A DNA stretch of 64,000 nt from assembly GCA_023014485.1 (NCBI GenBank), contig JAJOZX010000487.1, positions 362,501 through 426,500 on the forward strand, in the 5' to 3' direction. The notes under the pieces are model-generated. The model was not told where the DNA came from. It saw only the letters and a program-made list of their open reading frames with translations, and made no database searches. This document shows positions 33,101-45,100 of the stretch, in pieces. Positions within the stretch are counted from its first letter, which is position 1. Each line of letters starts with the position of its first letter. The DNA comes from Bathynomus jamesi. Its lineage: Eukaryota > Arthropoda > Malacostraca > Isopoda > Cirolanidae. The position numbers were made by a program, and so were the translations under genes.

Positions 33101-34290
33101 GATTAGTTCGGCCCAGAGGATCTCCTTTTAAGTCAATCACATCTCTATTTCTTATCAGGAAATCGATAAGTGATTCCAGTAGTTTGGGATCTTGTAAGGC
33201 TGGTGACTCCTGAGGGAGTGCTCCAGACATTTCTTATATTCTTCTCTTAATGCTAAAGGGTTTAACTCTAAGGAACTGGAGACATGATTTATAGTACTGG
33301 TGGGGAAATCTGAATTTATTTCTATTGTGAAAACAGTTCCTATTCTCTGATTTGAAGTTAATTCAATCGGGCTTTTTCCTTTGTTTAAACTAACAACAGG
33401 GATAGTTGAATTCCACTATGACTCAGAACTTGGGCAATAAGAACATCTCTCTTGAAATTACTTTTCTCTGTAATAAGAGTGCGCTCTGACTCTAGTAGTT
33501 TTCCTTGACCGTTTACTACTCTCGCTAGGAAACAAATCTTCTCATAGGTGCTATTGTTATATACGCCGTAGGGCATATGAAAAATTGTGAATCTGACTCT
33601 GGTTCGGTGATTAAAATCGTTTCAGTTGGATTTCGAATCTCAACTGCTGAGTTAACTGAAACTGGCTGACTGGAAACTGACTGACTGGAAGTTGACTGTG
33701 TTCATCCTGGTGGATTCAACAACTGGAACTGATTACTCTGGGGGCTGATTTTTGTGGCGGTTGTCCCTCTAGATGCAACCGACTGACTTTAACTGCTATA
33801 AACTGGTGTGGGTTCCTATTTCTTTCGGAAATCCGAACTAAACTGATCCTATTAGCATTAGGCTGAACGTGCGGCACCTGTCTATTATTTTCATGAAGAG
33901 GGTGTGTCCGATTCCTACACTTAACTAATTTTCCGGATGGGTAAATTTCCCATTGATTCCGGTTGAAGAACTCTATATCTAGTAAGATGTCGGTGTGAGA
34001 GGTGGCTACTGCGTCCACAATACAACTTTTGCGGGATGTACTGCGTTACCAACTTCTAAATATAATTCGATTTCTCCATATGTAGGTATGGGTGTGCCTG
34101 TAACTCCTCTGAGTTGGCAGGAAGGTGCTTTAATTTCATATTTATAATCTGTACTCTCTTGTAACTCATCTGCACATTGTTTCTTAATTAATGTCGCATG
34201 TGCTCCTGTATCAAGGATAGCTGTTAAATCTTGGTTATCTGTGCTGCAATTTATTATTAAATCTACCAGGTTCGCAACTTTAATCCTGAT
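30155..34290 (-). pseudogene. gypsy-1 pol (protease, RT, RNase H, integrase), decayed
   Basis: Minus-strand frames in order: protease with LDTGAHAT near 34200-34225, RT (NHITIPDRFPIRNMQET, FFSSLDLASGYWQMEV), RNase H (VIATDASSYGLGAVLLQD), integrase zinc-binding region (LCHDSPLYGHM... CPSCLKHKGN) and core (MDILGPFAKTSKGNQYIIVF; LVERxx-like region degraded near 31240), then KLYPKWDGPYRIMKN and a Pro-rich tail. A deletion of about 139 bp near 32735, relative to gypsy-2 at 51139-51281, joins two TTGA sites and removes the RT stretch leading up to the catalytic YxDD. Multiple stops elsewhere. Inactive. Confidence 0.88.
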
Positions 34291-35412
34291 GGGTAGTGTT
34301 TATGTGTGTGTGTGTGGGGGGGGGTTATTACTACTATTTAGGAGGGAGAAGGCTGAACTGCTGCCTCCAAAGGGGGTTATAAAAAAGAACTTGAACTGAC
34401 TTCTATGTGAGGACCTGAGTTATATGCGACTGGATCATCATACACTGGATGGTCTTCTTGAAAAGTGTACTTTGGGGAAACTGATTCTTCAACGGGCACT
34501 TCTACGTACCGGACCTCCGACCTTGCTGATTTTATTGTGGTTTGGACATCGGGTAATAGTGTGGTTGACCTTGTGGTCGTGATCTATTTGGTTTGTGGTT
34601 CTGTTGAGGCTGGGAATTAACTGATTTCTGAGAATTGGAGGGCTTTTAGGAGCGTTAGTGGTTTGATTTCTGGAAGTGGGGCCTGTACCCTGCAGGGGCT
34701 TTGTCAGCACATTTTTGTCGGTCGCCACGGCGATGACCATGTTCATGACAGTGGGGACAATAAAGGGGATATTGCACTGACTCATCATGTGCCCAAAACT
34801 ATCACAATTAAAACACTGAGGAGGGCGTGCATTCTGGGTTTGTGGAGCTTGTTTCTGAGGTGGTGTTCCCTGCAACGGCCTAAATTTACGGGGTTGTTGT
34901 TGTTACTGAATGTAGTGTATGGGTATCTCTCTACCCTTCCGGTAGTTTTGGCTTGCTAAGTCTGGGTATTGTTCCCTTGTTTTATTTATGGCTTCGCTTT
35001 CTGGTTTGTCAATATTTAGATACTCTTGAAATTTCTTTTTAGGTGCTACGGGTAGATTTTGATAAATGGATGCTGCTACTATTAGGTTTCTTTGCTGTGA
35101 AGTGAATGTAATGTTGCATACGTTTTCTGATGCTCGGAGGGCTTCTACGAGTTTGTGTGTTCGTGTAATAAAATTATTTAAATCTTGGTGTTCTTTCTTC
35201 CATTTAGCTTGGAAGACAGATTCTAATGTGGCCAAAGGTTGTGCGAGTGTTATTTCCTTGTAAAATTCTAATAAGTGTTTTTTAAAATTGTCCCACGTTG
35301 TAGCTTCGCTAATGGATGAGACATATGTAACCGTATCATGGGCATTAACCTCTTTAGGGTCAACAAACCTTTTAGCTTCCCTAATTTTTATGTCATCATC
35401 TAGAGTCTAGAG

Positions 35413-36304
35413 CAGGGGCCTTCAACCTAGGCGGTAGCGCCCACTAGTGGGCGAATTGTGATTTTAGGTGGGCGGTAGAAAATTTTCACGAAAACTTTAA
35501 TTAGATTCACTTAAGGGTGTGGTAAATATGAAAATTTAGACTTCAAAAGACCTGATCTAAATCGACGAAAAATATAGCTAGCACTAAGATCACACACACG
35601 TACGCACACACAAACACAATCGTTTTCTTCTACAATCTGCATCTATTCTACAATAAAAGAAAATTGAATTGATTGTTATCAATCAAAGATGATCTCACAG
35701 CTAGTGACTTGGAAAAATATAGTAGTCATCTTGATGCACTAAAAATTGACACGGAAAATCGCATTCAAGACATTATCAACCTTAAAGTCGATGCGTGGAT
35801 GGAGACTCCTTTTATTATAAACGTATGTGATGTTGAGGTTACCTGTCAAGAGAAATTATTGCAATTAAAATATGACGCTGAGTGCAAAGCAAATTTCAAA
35901 GAAGGTGGATACCTACAACTTTGGCAGAAAAAAAAAATACCCAAGCTGTATCCACATTTATGGAATAAGATTTCCACTCTACTAGTAGCTTTCCCTACCT
36001 CATATCTGGTTGAATCAGGATTCAGTGTAGTGAACCACATTCTTACCAAAGAAAGAAATCGTTTGAATATAGCAAAGAGAGGAGATCTTCGTTTGTTTCT
36101 TACTAAAATAAAACCCAACTTAAAGTTTTAATTAGCAAGCATCAACCACAAGGCTCTCATTAAAGGTAATTGAACATTTATTTTCTTTTTTCTTTTATTA
36201 ATTATGATGATTTATTTTTTTTGCCCTAAGGTGGGCGATAAGTTTTTTAATTCTCAAAAAATAAAAAAAGTGGGCGGTAAGCTAAAAAAGGTTGAAGGCC
36301 CCTG
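35413..36304 (+). mobile_element. hAT-5, deletion derivative (SCAND3/ZBED5-like) in gypsy-1 gag
   Basis: Ends CAGGGGCCTTCAACC (35413) and GGTTGAAGGCCCCTG (ending 36304) are perfect 15 bp inverted repeats; the 8 bp target GTCTAGAG is duplicated at 35405-35412 and 36305-36312. A second inverted pair, GGTGGGCGGTA near 35464 and GTGGGCGGTAAG near 36268, is in direct orientation and may be subterminal repeats. Length 892 bp; only a C-terminal transposase piece remains. Confidence 0.94.
35673..36131 (+). pseudogene. hAT-5 transposase C-terminal remnant
   Basis: Open frame of 152 residues to TAA at 36129. YLQLWQKKKIPKLYPHLWNK, then FPTSYLVESGFSVVNHILTKERNRL is the hAT dimerisation motif of the SCAND3/ZBED5/GTF2IRD2-related branch (usually SYxCExxFSxM). 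The catalytic core and finger are absent. Remarkably without stop codons, which suggests the deletion copy is not old. Confidence 0.85.
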
Positions 36305-36569
36305 GTCTAGAGACTCAATCCAAGGTCTCACGCGCGGTTCAATGAAGTTGTTGTCTATGGTTCCTTTAAAAATTAGGACAGTATGGGGAAGGTTTACAAG
36401 TCTACCTAAATGCTGGGGTTGCTGTTTGAGACATGTTGACTTGCGCTTGATCTGAAGAAGTTTGCGTGTTTGGAAATATGTTTGAAGGGCGTGGGGTAGG
36501 TGGAAAAATGGGTGTAGGGGAATTTTTAGTGTCAGAAAGCGCACCGTCTGAATCGCTCATATGTGAAGG

Positions 36570-37488
36570 TACTGTCAATGTATCCTAATTTGGTCTGCTT
36601 AACCGATCTCAATCTATGGAATGATCACTTGAGTGGCTTTCCTAACTACTTTATCTAAGAAATACACAAATAAATGCACAACAGTGTATCACTGGTGTAT
36701 GGAGTGTTCACTGTGCTTTGTGTTAATTCTGGTTTGATGATAACACTGGTCAACACTCATTTTATTGCTAATCATATTAGAGTGATTTTGGGGTAACTTT
36801 GTGGTGCTGATTCCGAATATGACATCGGTTTTGCTAGATTGGCTCTAATTTATGAGATAATTGGTACCCCATTGAAACACGTAAAAATGCAAAAAATTTA
36901 ATGTTCAGGCGGAGCCTACTTACAAATCGCATTGAAATTGTCTCAAATCATACAAAAGTAAACACATGAAATACATAATGGCATTTTATTCGGTCTCACC
37001 ATCTAGAATGTTCCGGTAGTTTCCCATATGCACGCGTTATGGTTACGTTTCCTATTAATTGAGGGTATTCATTATCTCAAGAACTAGAGCCAAATCGGAA
37101 AAACTACTTTCATTTTGGAATTCAGCAACTCCAAAATACCCTAAATTCGTACGAATTTCCTTGGCAACGAAACGAAATTTTTTTTTTGTTGAGCTGTGTA
37201 ATTAACTGTTAATTATACTGACTTCTCAAATGTTTAGTAATTAATTTGAAAAAGAGATCTGTACTTAACAAGATTCCTACGGCGAAATCCTTGAAGACGT
37301 GTCCTGAAGACTTGTCTTACTGGCCACTTGTTCCTGGACGCAGAATGGGCGTGGAGAACTCGGAGTCGTGACACACCCGTCAAATGATGGATGTGAAGAA
37401 ATGGAACTCGTGACACGCCGGTCAACTGATGTAGCCACAATTACTTGAATGTTGGTTCTAGTTCCAGGGTCTAGAAGACTAGAAAAAT
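36570..37488. other. gypsy-1 gag leader, untranslated
   Basis: AT-rich region between the gag start and the primer-binding site, counterpart of 40243-40941 in gypsy-2 (shared CGCGTCACGA-like GTGACACRCC motifs near 37370-37430 and 40310-40360). I see no gene in it. Confidence 0.6.
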
Positions 37489-37510
37489 CCTGGTTGCAGA
37501 GGTCGCCAAT
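37489..37510 (-). promoter_or_regulatory. gypsy-1 primer-binding site
   Basis: Immediately inside the 5' LTR, read on the minus strand, is AT followed by TGGCGACCTCTGCAACC. A TGG-starting site 2 bp from the LTR is the normal tRNA primer site. The gypsy-2 equivalent is TGGCGACCCTTTAACC. The tRNA is not assigned. Confidence 0.7.
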
Positions 37511-38486
37511 TGTTAACTCCTCCGTTTATGGCCTTGGGCGGTTCATGGTTGAAGGGGGTTCTGGTTAGGTGACAGCAACGGATTTGCTACCTTGGAGTAG
37601 CTGGTACCGTGTAGGGAATCGCAGTAGTTTCTCTTATACTACTCTCCGATTTCTTCTTGGAGGGGATCGGAGGATTCTGTGAAGCTTACTAAATTCTCGA
37701 AGAGTTCCCCGATTCTTCTTGTAGCCTATCGGGAAATTATTTTTCTCTATTTTAAGACTAAGTTCTCTGAAAGAAGCAAGGCTCGAAGGAGAAAACAAAG
37801 ATATTCTCTTACTGTAGTTTACTGCTAAAATGTTACAGGTAATGCTCAGCCTCTAAGTCAGATCAGACAGAATCAGAATGATCACTGGAGAAATTCTATA
37901 CGTTTATATACATAAATTTTGGTGACATCATTATCATTTAATGTTGACCTGTGTTGTTTTTATTCTTAATAGGTTGAATTATTTTGCAAAATATTTGAAG
38001 ATAAGGTAAATAATTTAGCTGCAGCAATGTCTAGACAGATAAACAAGATATTTGAAGATGAAGCCATATTTTTATTTTAAACCGCATATTGACAGATCTG
38101 ATGTTATCCTGATCTGCCGAGGTAACTAAAAATGGAAACTGAAGTATGTTTTTGTTATGGATTAAAATTAAACATGCATATGAGACAAAATTAAATGGTT
38201 AAAATTTAAAATTAAGTGTTAAGCAAAACATGACTTCATCTTTTACAACGAAGAGAGAATGTATAAAGAAAATGAACATTGCAGAATTTAACACAATTAC
38301 ATTATTAAGCTAAATCTAAAAAAATTATTAAGTAATAATCATCAATTATTCAGCAGAAATAAAATAGAAAGAAAATAAAAAAATATCCGAACTTGCCTTT
38401 TATATGCAGTTAGCGTTACGCGAGTTTGGACTCTATATGCAAAAATGAATATAAGAATATATGAATTAAAACTTATTCATTGTTCA

Positions 38487-38494
<8 letters not shown>
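37511..38494 (-). repeat. gypsy-1 5' LTR
   Basis: 984 bp; in coding orientation starts TGTAAAAATGAAC (38494) and ends GTTAACA (37511). It aligns with the split 3' LTR at 17954-22641 with many small differences and indels, so the element is not recent. A polymerase II promoter is expected here but no clear TATA box can be singled out in the AT-rich sequence. Confidence 0.92.

Positions 38495-38532
<38 letters not shown>
38491..38532. repeat. (CA)n microsatellite
   Basis: About 20 CA units directly adjoining the outer end of the gypsy-1 5' LTR, then TATATATATA. Expansion here may have erased the target duplication. Confidence 0.95.
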
Positions 38533-38543
<11 letters not shown>

Positions 38544-39023
38544 TTGTGTAGAATGTAATGACAAATAAAGTTGTTAAAGTGATGCATTTATCAAATTTAA
38601 AATATGCAGGAATAGTTTATAAATATTAAGAATATCACACTTCATTTCACCATGTAATAATAATAATAATAATACTATGATAATAATAAACAGAATAATG
38701 TAATCGCTTTGATTCGGTTCATTCGGTCAATACAGAAAAAACTTACATTATTTCTGCAATTAATTCGCATTCGTGTTTCAGTTCTTTACAGGGTTGGCGA
38801 CTGTGATGTAAAACTTCTTATTCATTGCCCCCTTCCATCTCCTTGGCACTAAGCTCAATTTCCTCCGCCTCATTTTCAAACGCTTCTGAAAAATGATCCA
38901 TCTCAGCATCACTGCTTTAAAAAAAAATAAGTTTGCTTAAATCAGTTGTGTAAAATTTATTATGTGCCATATCTAGATTTCAATTAAAACGTTTTAAAAG
39001 AAAAATCATACAAACATTCCGTC

Positions 39024-39057
<34 letters not shown>

Positions 39058-39135
39058 GGGTATTTGAAAACTTTCTAGAACAAATTTAGTTTTATTCGGA
39101 GAAAAACAAAAATTATTCTCAATTTGCAGACACGG

Positions 39136-39169
<34 letters not shown>
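38533..39169. other. Spacer between head-to-head Gypsy elements
   Basis: AT-rich, with (TAA)n at about 38655-38675, (TA)n at 39025-39048 and 39138-39166. Between the two TA runs lies CAGGGTATTTGAAAACTTTC (39057), which resembles the DD41D terminus CAGGGTGTTTGAAAACTTTC at 59683; it may be the remnant of a small related element. This is the best candidate in the window for pre-insertion host sequence. Confidence 0.5.
38818..38911 (-). CDS. Possible terminal exon with acidic C-terminus
   Basis: On the minus strand a T-rich tract ends in AAAGCAG (38912-38918) and is followed by 30 open codons (SDAEMDHFSEAFENEAEEIE...) and TAA at 38818-38820. The peptide is strongly acidic, as in many nuclear protein tails. 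It lies in the only stretch not claimed by a transposon. No homology recognised; may be chance. Confidence 0.22.
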
Positions 39170-39172
<3 letters not shown>

Positions 39173-40220
39173 AAAAATGAACCATAAATAATTCCCATAT
39201 TCCTATATTATCTTATTCTTCATGTAATTCTTGTATTCAATTATATAGTTCTTGTATCCATTTTAAGAAAAAAGTATCTATTTTAAAAATTCATGTGTTA
39301 TATGGTTAATGTATTTATATAATCCTGTATATTCTTATATATTTAACTTTATATAATGCCTATACTCATATGTATGTACGTGTGTGTATTCATTTTTACA
39401 TAAGGACCAAAATCGCCCAACGCGAGTTTGGATAAAATTTTTCATTTGCTTTCTACTTTGCTAAATAATTGGTGACCTGTTGTTTTTTAAAATCTCATAA
39501 TCATTTTTTTAGATTTCGCTTAATAAGGAATCCTGCTTAAGCTTTGCACTGTTCATATTTTGTATACATTCTCTTTCGTTATAAAAGATGAGATCATGTC
39601 TTGCCTAAGCATTAAAATTGTACATCTTAAACCTTAAAATTTTACTCATATGCATATTTTAGTGTAAAGATGCATAGTCCGATTTCCACTTTTAGTTAAC
39701 TTGGCAGATCATGATAACATCAGATCTGAAAAGTCGCGGTTTAAGATAAAAATATGGTTTCGTCTTCAAATATTTTGTTTACTCGTTCAAGCCTTACCAC
39801 AGCTGAAAATTTACTTTATTGTGCAAAATAAGACAGCCTTTTTAGCATTTAATAATAAAGATGTTAGCAGTTTTTGGGTATATAACTCCAGTAAAAATCT
39901 TCCATTGTCATTCAGAAGCTAATTCAGAGGCTGAGCACTACCTGTACATTTTAGCAGTAAATTACAGTAAAAGATAGTTTTTATCTTATCCTTGCTCTCT
40001 TCAGAAGAACTTAGTCATTAAACTTTCCGGATACGCTATAAGAAGAGTCCGGAACCTTCAGCATTTTTAGTAAGTCTATCAGAGTCCTCCGAGCCACTAC
40101 AGAAGAACTCGGAGAGTAATATAGAAGAAAACTACTGCAAGTCACACATCCGTTGCTGCCACCTAACTAGAACCCCCGTCAACTTCGAACCAACCCGGGC
40201 CATAGACGGAGGGGTTAACA
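39170..40220 (+). repeat. gypsy-2 5' LTR
   Basis: 1051 bp from TGTAAAAATGAACCAT to GTTAACA. Long shared stretches with the gypsy-1 LTRs in reverse orientation (for example TAGAACCCCCGTCAACNTCGAACC region near 40170), but divergent in the AT-rich part. Confidence 0.88.
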
Positions 40221-40222
40221 AC

Positions 40223-40242
40223 TGGCGACCCTTTAACCAGGA
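40223..40242 (+). promoter_or_regulatory. gypsy-2 primer-binding site
   Basis: TGGCGACCCTTTAACCAGG starts two bases after the LTR, the normal position for the tRNA primer site. The first eight bases equal those of gypsy-1. The tRNA is not assigned. Confidence 0.75.
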
Positions 40243-40941
40243 TCTTCACGACTCCAGGATTCTTCCAGTCTTCCAGACCCTGGAACCAGAACCAACTCCC
40301 AGTTGACCGGCGTGTCACGACTTCTAGTTCGTCACATCTACCCTTGAACCGGTGCGTCACGACTCCAAGTTCTCCACGCCTAGTTTTCATCCAAGAACAA
40401 GTGGCCAGCAAGAGACGTCTTCAGGACACGTCTCTAAGGATTTCGCCGTAGGAATCTTGTTAAGTACAAAACTCTTTTTAAAAATAATTTCTAAACATTT
40501 GAAAAGTCATTATTATTAACAGTTAATATTTAGTATTGAGCCAGAATTAACACAAAACGCAGTGAACACTTCAGACACCAGTGATACATTCTTTTTATTG
40601 AAAACAGTATTTTCACAGAATTATTGTCACAATTAAAATTCACAGAGTTAGTTTCAGAGAGTTATTTCCAGTTATTTTTACTATTCTAGTTAGTATAGTA
40701 TAATTTTATTTAATGTACCAAACATAGTATTACCATACCTTCACGTACATTTGAGTGAAATCTTGTTTACATTTTTTTATTTTTGTTTGCAATCTTTTCA
40801 AATTTTTCCCTAGGAGGCAAATTGTTGTGCATTTATTTTTTTTTAGATAGTGTAGTTAGGAAAACCCCTTAAGTGATCATTCCATAAGTTAAGATCGGTC
40901 AACCAGACTTAATTAGAACACATTAATAAGTACCTTCACAT

Positions 40942-41383
40942 ATGAGCGATTCAGACGGTGCGCTTTCTGACATCGAAGATTTACCTAAACCCATTTTTCC
41001 ACCTACCCCGCGCCCTTCAAACATACTCCCAAACACACAAACTTCAGATCCAGAACAAGCCAATATGTCTCAGTCTCAAACCCCCTCACCAGCATACATT
41101 AACTTAGGCAGACTAGTAAACCTTCCCCATACTGTTTTAATTTTTAAGGGGACCATAGATAATCGCTTTGTTGAACCACGCGTAAGACCTTGGATTGAAG
41201 CTTTAGAGCAACATTTCTTACGCGAAACCATCACCGATGATGATATAAAAATTAGAGAAGCAAAAAGATTTATCGACCCTAAAGAGGGAAATGCTCATGA
41301 CACAGTCACCTACGTCCCATCAATTAGCGAAGCTATAACATGGGACGATTTTAAACAAAACTTACTAGAATTTTTTAAAGAAA
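40942..41383 (+). pseudogene. gypsy-2 gag, N-terminal part
   Basis: ATG at 40942 (MSDSDGALSDIEDLPKPIFP), acidic and Pro-rich start, then NLGRLVNLPHTVLIFKGTID and a capsid-like stretch (VRPWIEALEQHFLRE, WDDFKQNLLEFFKEI). The frame is open up to the BEL/Pao insertion at 41384 and continues right after it at 48634, showing that the insertion is the first lesion here. Confidence 0.85.
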
Positions 41384-41948
41384 TATGGAAAAAATAGGTC
41401 CTGCTTCAACCAGATTAGCCTAAACACAACCTAGGCTACGTTGGAGATGGAAGACCTAGGCCAAAGATGAACTAGCCTAACTATTTGTCCATAAACAGGA
41501 CTTCCATACACTTTTGTTAAACAATTACAGCTGAAATGTCAGCTTATTTAACCTAAATTTAATAACCGAAGGGAAATTTATGAACTTCTTACCTTGAAAC
41601 TGTTATAAATTTTATCTCTTGACACCACTAAAACATTTTTATTCCGGCTTTTTCCGTCGCTGTTGTTATGCTTAATCAGCTTATGCTTATTCAGCTTCTC
41701 GCCCTGTTATTCTGCTTATTCCGATCTTTTTCTTCTTCTTCTTAAAACCGTGTTGCTATTTCTAGCCATGGGATCTTTTTTTCTTTTCATCCCATATTTG
41801 TTTTTTTGTTGGTGTCTTTTTAATTATTCTCAGCAAGAGTTCATGTTCTCCTTCTGAGTTATTTTTTTATTATTATTTATTTTAATGTCAATATGGCTTA
41901 TCCAAGATTAGGTGGGTCTTCCATTTCGGTACTCCCAAATTTTCCATA
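41384..41948 (-). repeat. BEL/Pao 3' LTR
   Basis: 565 bp, ends TATGG/CCATA. The bases next to it on the inside are not clearly purine-rich on the minus strand, so I do not mark a polypurine tract. Confidence 0.92.
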
Positions 41949-42166
41949 CATTGGGGCCAGCCAGAAAGGAAAAATTGCATGTGAAACCCAATTTTTTCTT
42001 TAATATTTATTAACCCATCTTAGATTACCTATATTTTATGTTTTATTTGTTATTCCATTTTTGTTTTTCCTCACTTTTTAATATAAAAAGTGTAGCATTT
42101 TATAAAGTCCTCACCCTTTTCAAAATGAAAGGGTGTTGCATTTTAGTTTATTTTCCATAGGAAATA
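41949..42166 (-). other. BEL/Pao 3' untranslated region
   Basis: AT-rich and non-coding, between the pol stop and the 3' LTR, with an inverted CACCCTTT/AAAGGGTG pair around 42112-42135 that could form a small hairpin. Confidence 0.6.
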
Positions 42167-45100
42167 TTATAATACTCCAGCCCTTATCTTTTGTTGTAAC
42201 ATCTGCCTAGCTCGTAGAGCAGTTGAACGTTGTGGTCTACTATTTGTGGTATAGGTTATTGTAGTAGTAGGACTAGTTACATCATTTATTAAACAGGTTA
42301 GGTTTGGTATAGTTTGGGTCAAATTTTGATCATCATCAGAATCTATTATAGATTCATCATCTTGATCATTTTTGTTAACAGTAGTTGGTCCTACTTCTAG
42401 GGGGTATAAGAGTGATACATCTCTTATAGTTTCACCTGAAGCAGTTTTAAGTTTTACAACCCTGGTTAATCCATCTTCCCCAGTTTTTAGTTCTAAAACT
42501 CTACCTAATGGCCAACACTGTCTTGGTGTATTTTGTCTAATTAGAACTACATCTCCTACCCTAATTTTATTAACCCAGTCTTTGTTTTGTATATATTTAT
42601 GTCTTTCTCTCAACCCAACAAGGTATTCATCACTCCATTGCTTTTTAAATTTTGTTTTTATATTTGTTATTTGTGATAATCTATTTTGCAAATCATGATT
42701 ATTATCACTCCAAGGTGGATCATCCAAGGAGATATTGTAATCAGGTAGAAGGTTAATGACTTCTCCCTTAATCAAATGATTTGGGGTGAGAGGCTCTACA
42801 TCATTAATATTATCCCCTACATAAGTAAGAGGTCTGTTATTGACAACATTCTCAATTTCACTAATGAGAGTGAGAAGTTCAAAGAATTCAATTTGTTTTT
42901 TATCTATTGATTTCTTTAGGCAATTCTTTATTGTTTGGATATTCCTTTCCCAGATTGCTCCATACCATGGTGATGCAACAGGGATGTATTTCCATTTTAT
43001 TTTGTTATTTTGTAGATATGTTATGGTATGTGAATTTTGTAATATGTCATTTATTTGGTTTTCACCAGCCTTGAAATAGGTTGCATTATCTGTCCAAACA
43101 ATTTTGGGTACAGAATGCTTAGCACAAAATCTTCTAAAGCTATAGACAAATGATTCTGCGGAGAGATCATTCACTACGTCTAAGCTGACTGCTCTAGAAG
43201 ATGAACATGTGTAAAGTATGATGTACATTTTTTGTTCTGTTGTTCCCAGACCAACAGTCAAACTTCCTGTATAGTCTATGCCAACTGTTTCAAAAGGCCT
43301 ATTAAAGGTGACTCTCTCTGTTGGCAAATCAGGAGGATTGGTCTTCCTGAAAGATCTGGAATGAATCCTTTTGCAGGTGACACAGTTATTCAAAACTGTC
43401 TTTACAGTCATTCTGCCTTTGGGTATCCAATACAACTTTCTAATGGCATTTAATGTTTGTGGAACGCCCATGTGATAAAGTTCATTGTGTTTCTCTCTAA
43501 TAATTAGGGTTGTTATGTGATGGAACCTAGGAAGAAGAAGGGGTTGTTTACTGTTATATGTGATTTGTGATTTGTTTAATCTACCCTTACATCTTAATAA
43601 GCCATCTTTGTCAATGTAAAGATTCAAGTTTATTACCACAGAGGGTACTTTGTTCCTTTGTTTACCAATTGTTAAAAAATCTATTTCATTTTTGTATTCT
43701 GTTTGTTGTATGTGGTTAATCCAATATTTGGTAGCTAGACTTGTATACATTTCATTATCATTATTTCTTTGTTTATTTATTTTCTTTAAACAGTTGTGAA
43801 TGAATCTGAGACAATAAGATGTTACCCTTACAAGTTTGCCAAAGTCAGAATAACTGTTATAATCTAATAGTGGCTCAACTTTATTTGTGGTTATCATGTT
43901 AAGTTTTACATTAATTTGTTCTGCTGGCCACATTGTTTCATCCTGAATGAATTCAGGTCCATGAAACCAATTTTTGTTGGATTTTAGTAATTTACAGGAT
44001 AATCCTCTTGTGAGAAAGTCTGCAGGATTTTGTTTTGTTGGAATGTATCTGAAGGTTATGTCCAAATTTTGTCTAGCTTCTTTAATGTCTCTTAATCTGT
44101 TACGGACAAAAATGTTTTTTGAGTTTAGCTCATCAGAGTTGATCCATGCCAAGCAGATTTGACTGTCAAGCCAAATATATGTAGTTGTGATGTTTACATC
44201 ATAATAGACTTCATGGAGAAATACTGTTATTTTTACAGCTAGATAACCCGCAAGTAGTTCAAGCTGAGGAATAGTTTTCTTTTGTTTTAAGGGTGTTACT
44301 TTCCCCTTGGCATAGATCAAATGGCTGCCATCCTCACCTACAAGGTAAGCGCAACAGCCATACACCTTTTCACTGGCATCACCAAATACATGCAAGGTTT
44401 GAGGTGTATCTCTGTGTCCACAAACTCTGGGAATATTTATGTTTTGTAATTTATTGAGATCTTTAGCTAACCTTTTCCAGCTATCTTGTTGTTTATTGGT
44501 TATAGGATCATCCCAGTCTACTTTCTGTTTCCAAAATTCTTGTAAAAGAACCCTGGATCTGATAGTAGAAGGAAGGAGTAAACCCATAGGATCAAATATT
44601 TTTGAACTTTCGGATAAGATCTTTCTTTTTGTGTTAGCTGTTGTATCTAAGGTGTAGCCTTTTGTGCAGAGTGAATCATGAACTTTAGAATCTGAGTTCA
44701 AATCCCAGATCATGCCTAATGTTTTCACCCTGTTTGTTGGTTCTGTTAATCCTTTGTCTTCTGATTTTATTTTTTGATTTAGTCTCTCATTATTTGTGAT
44801 CCACTCTCTTAATTCAAAATTACCTTCTTTCATTATTTTATCTGCTTTTATGTAAACTTCATTTAATTCTGACTCTGTTTTGGTTGATCCTACAAGGTTA
44901 TCTACATAGAAGTGATCTTTCAAGAACTGAACAGTTAAATCATTTTCATCATACAAATTTAAGTGATGTTTGATGGTTAAAGCCAGTAAACTAGGACTTG
45001 CATTTGCTCCAAACAAAACCACATTAAATTTAAATGTTTTAAACCCTTTATTTAAGTCATATGGATCATTAAACCACAAGAATCTTAGTTGATCTTTGTC

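Larger units (their letters stand above)
34489..36570 (-). pseudogene. gypsy-1 gag, split by hAT-5
   Basis: A degraded start near 36560 (ATGAGCGATTCAGACGG on the minus strand) matches the gypsy-2 gag start at 40942. After hAT-5 the frame at 34903-35235 reads LESVFQAKWKKEHQDLNNFI... (capsid-like), and 34489-34875 holds the nucleocapsid with one CCHC knuckle, CFNCDSFGHMMSQC, in a Pro/Gln/Asn-rich setting. Frameshifts separate the pieces. Confidence 0.82.
17954..38494 (-). mobile_element. gypsy-1: errantivirus-like Gypsy LTR element, minus strand, heavily interrupted
   Basis: The 5' LTR is 37511-38494 and the 3' LTR is the two blocks 21891-22641 and 17954-18163; both begin TGTAAAAATGAAC and end GTTAACA in coding orientation. 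Order on the minus strand: LTR, primer site, gag, protease, RT, RNase H, integrase, Pro-rich pol tail, env, LTR. Four foreign elements account for over half of the span: hAT-5 in gag, E (with C) in env, hAT-4 in the 3' LTR. Every gene has several stops, and RT has lost about 139 bp. Flanks TATA (left) and CACA (right) do not form a clean target duplication. Confidence 0.9.

Noticed and set aside
38980..39198. Open frame of 72 residues on the minus strand
   Set aside because: Largely translated TA microsatellite (repeated IYIYIY).
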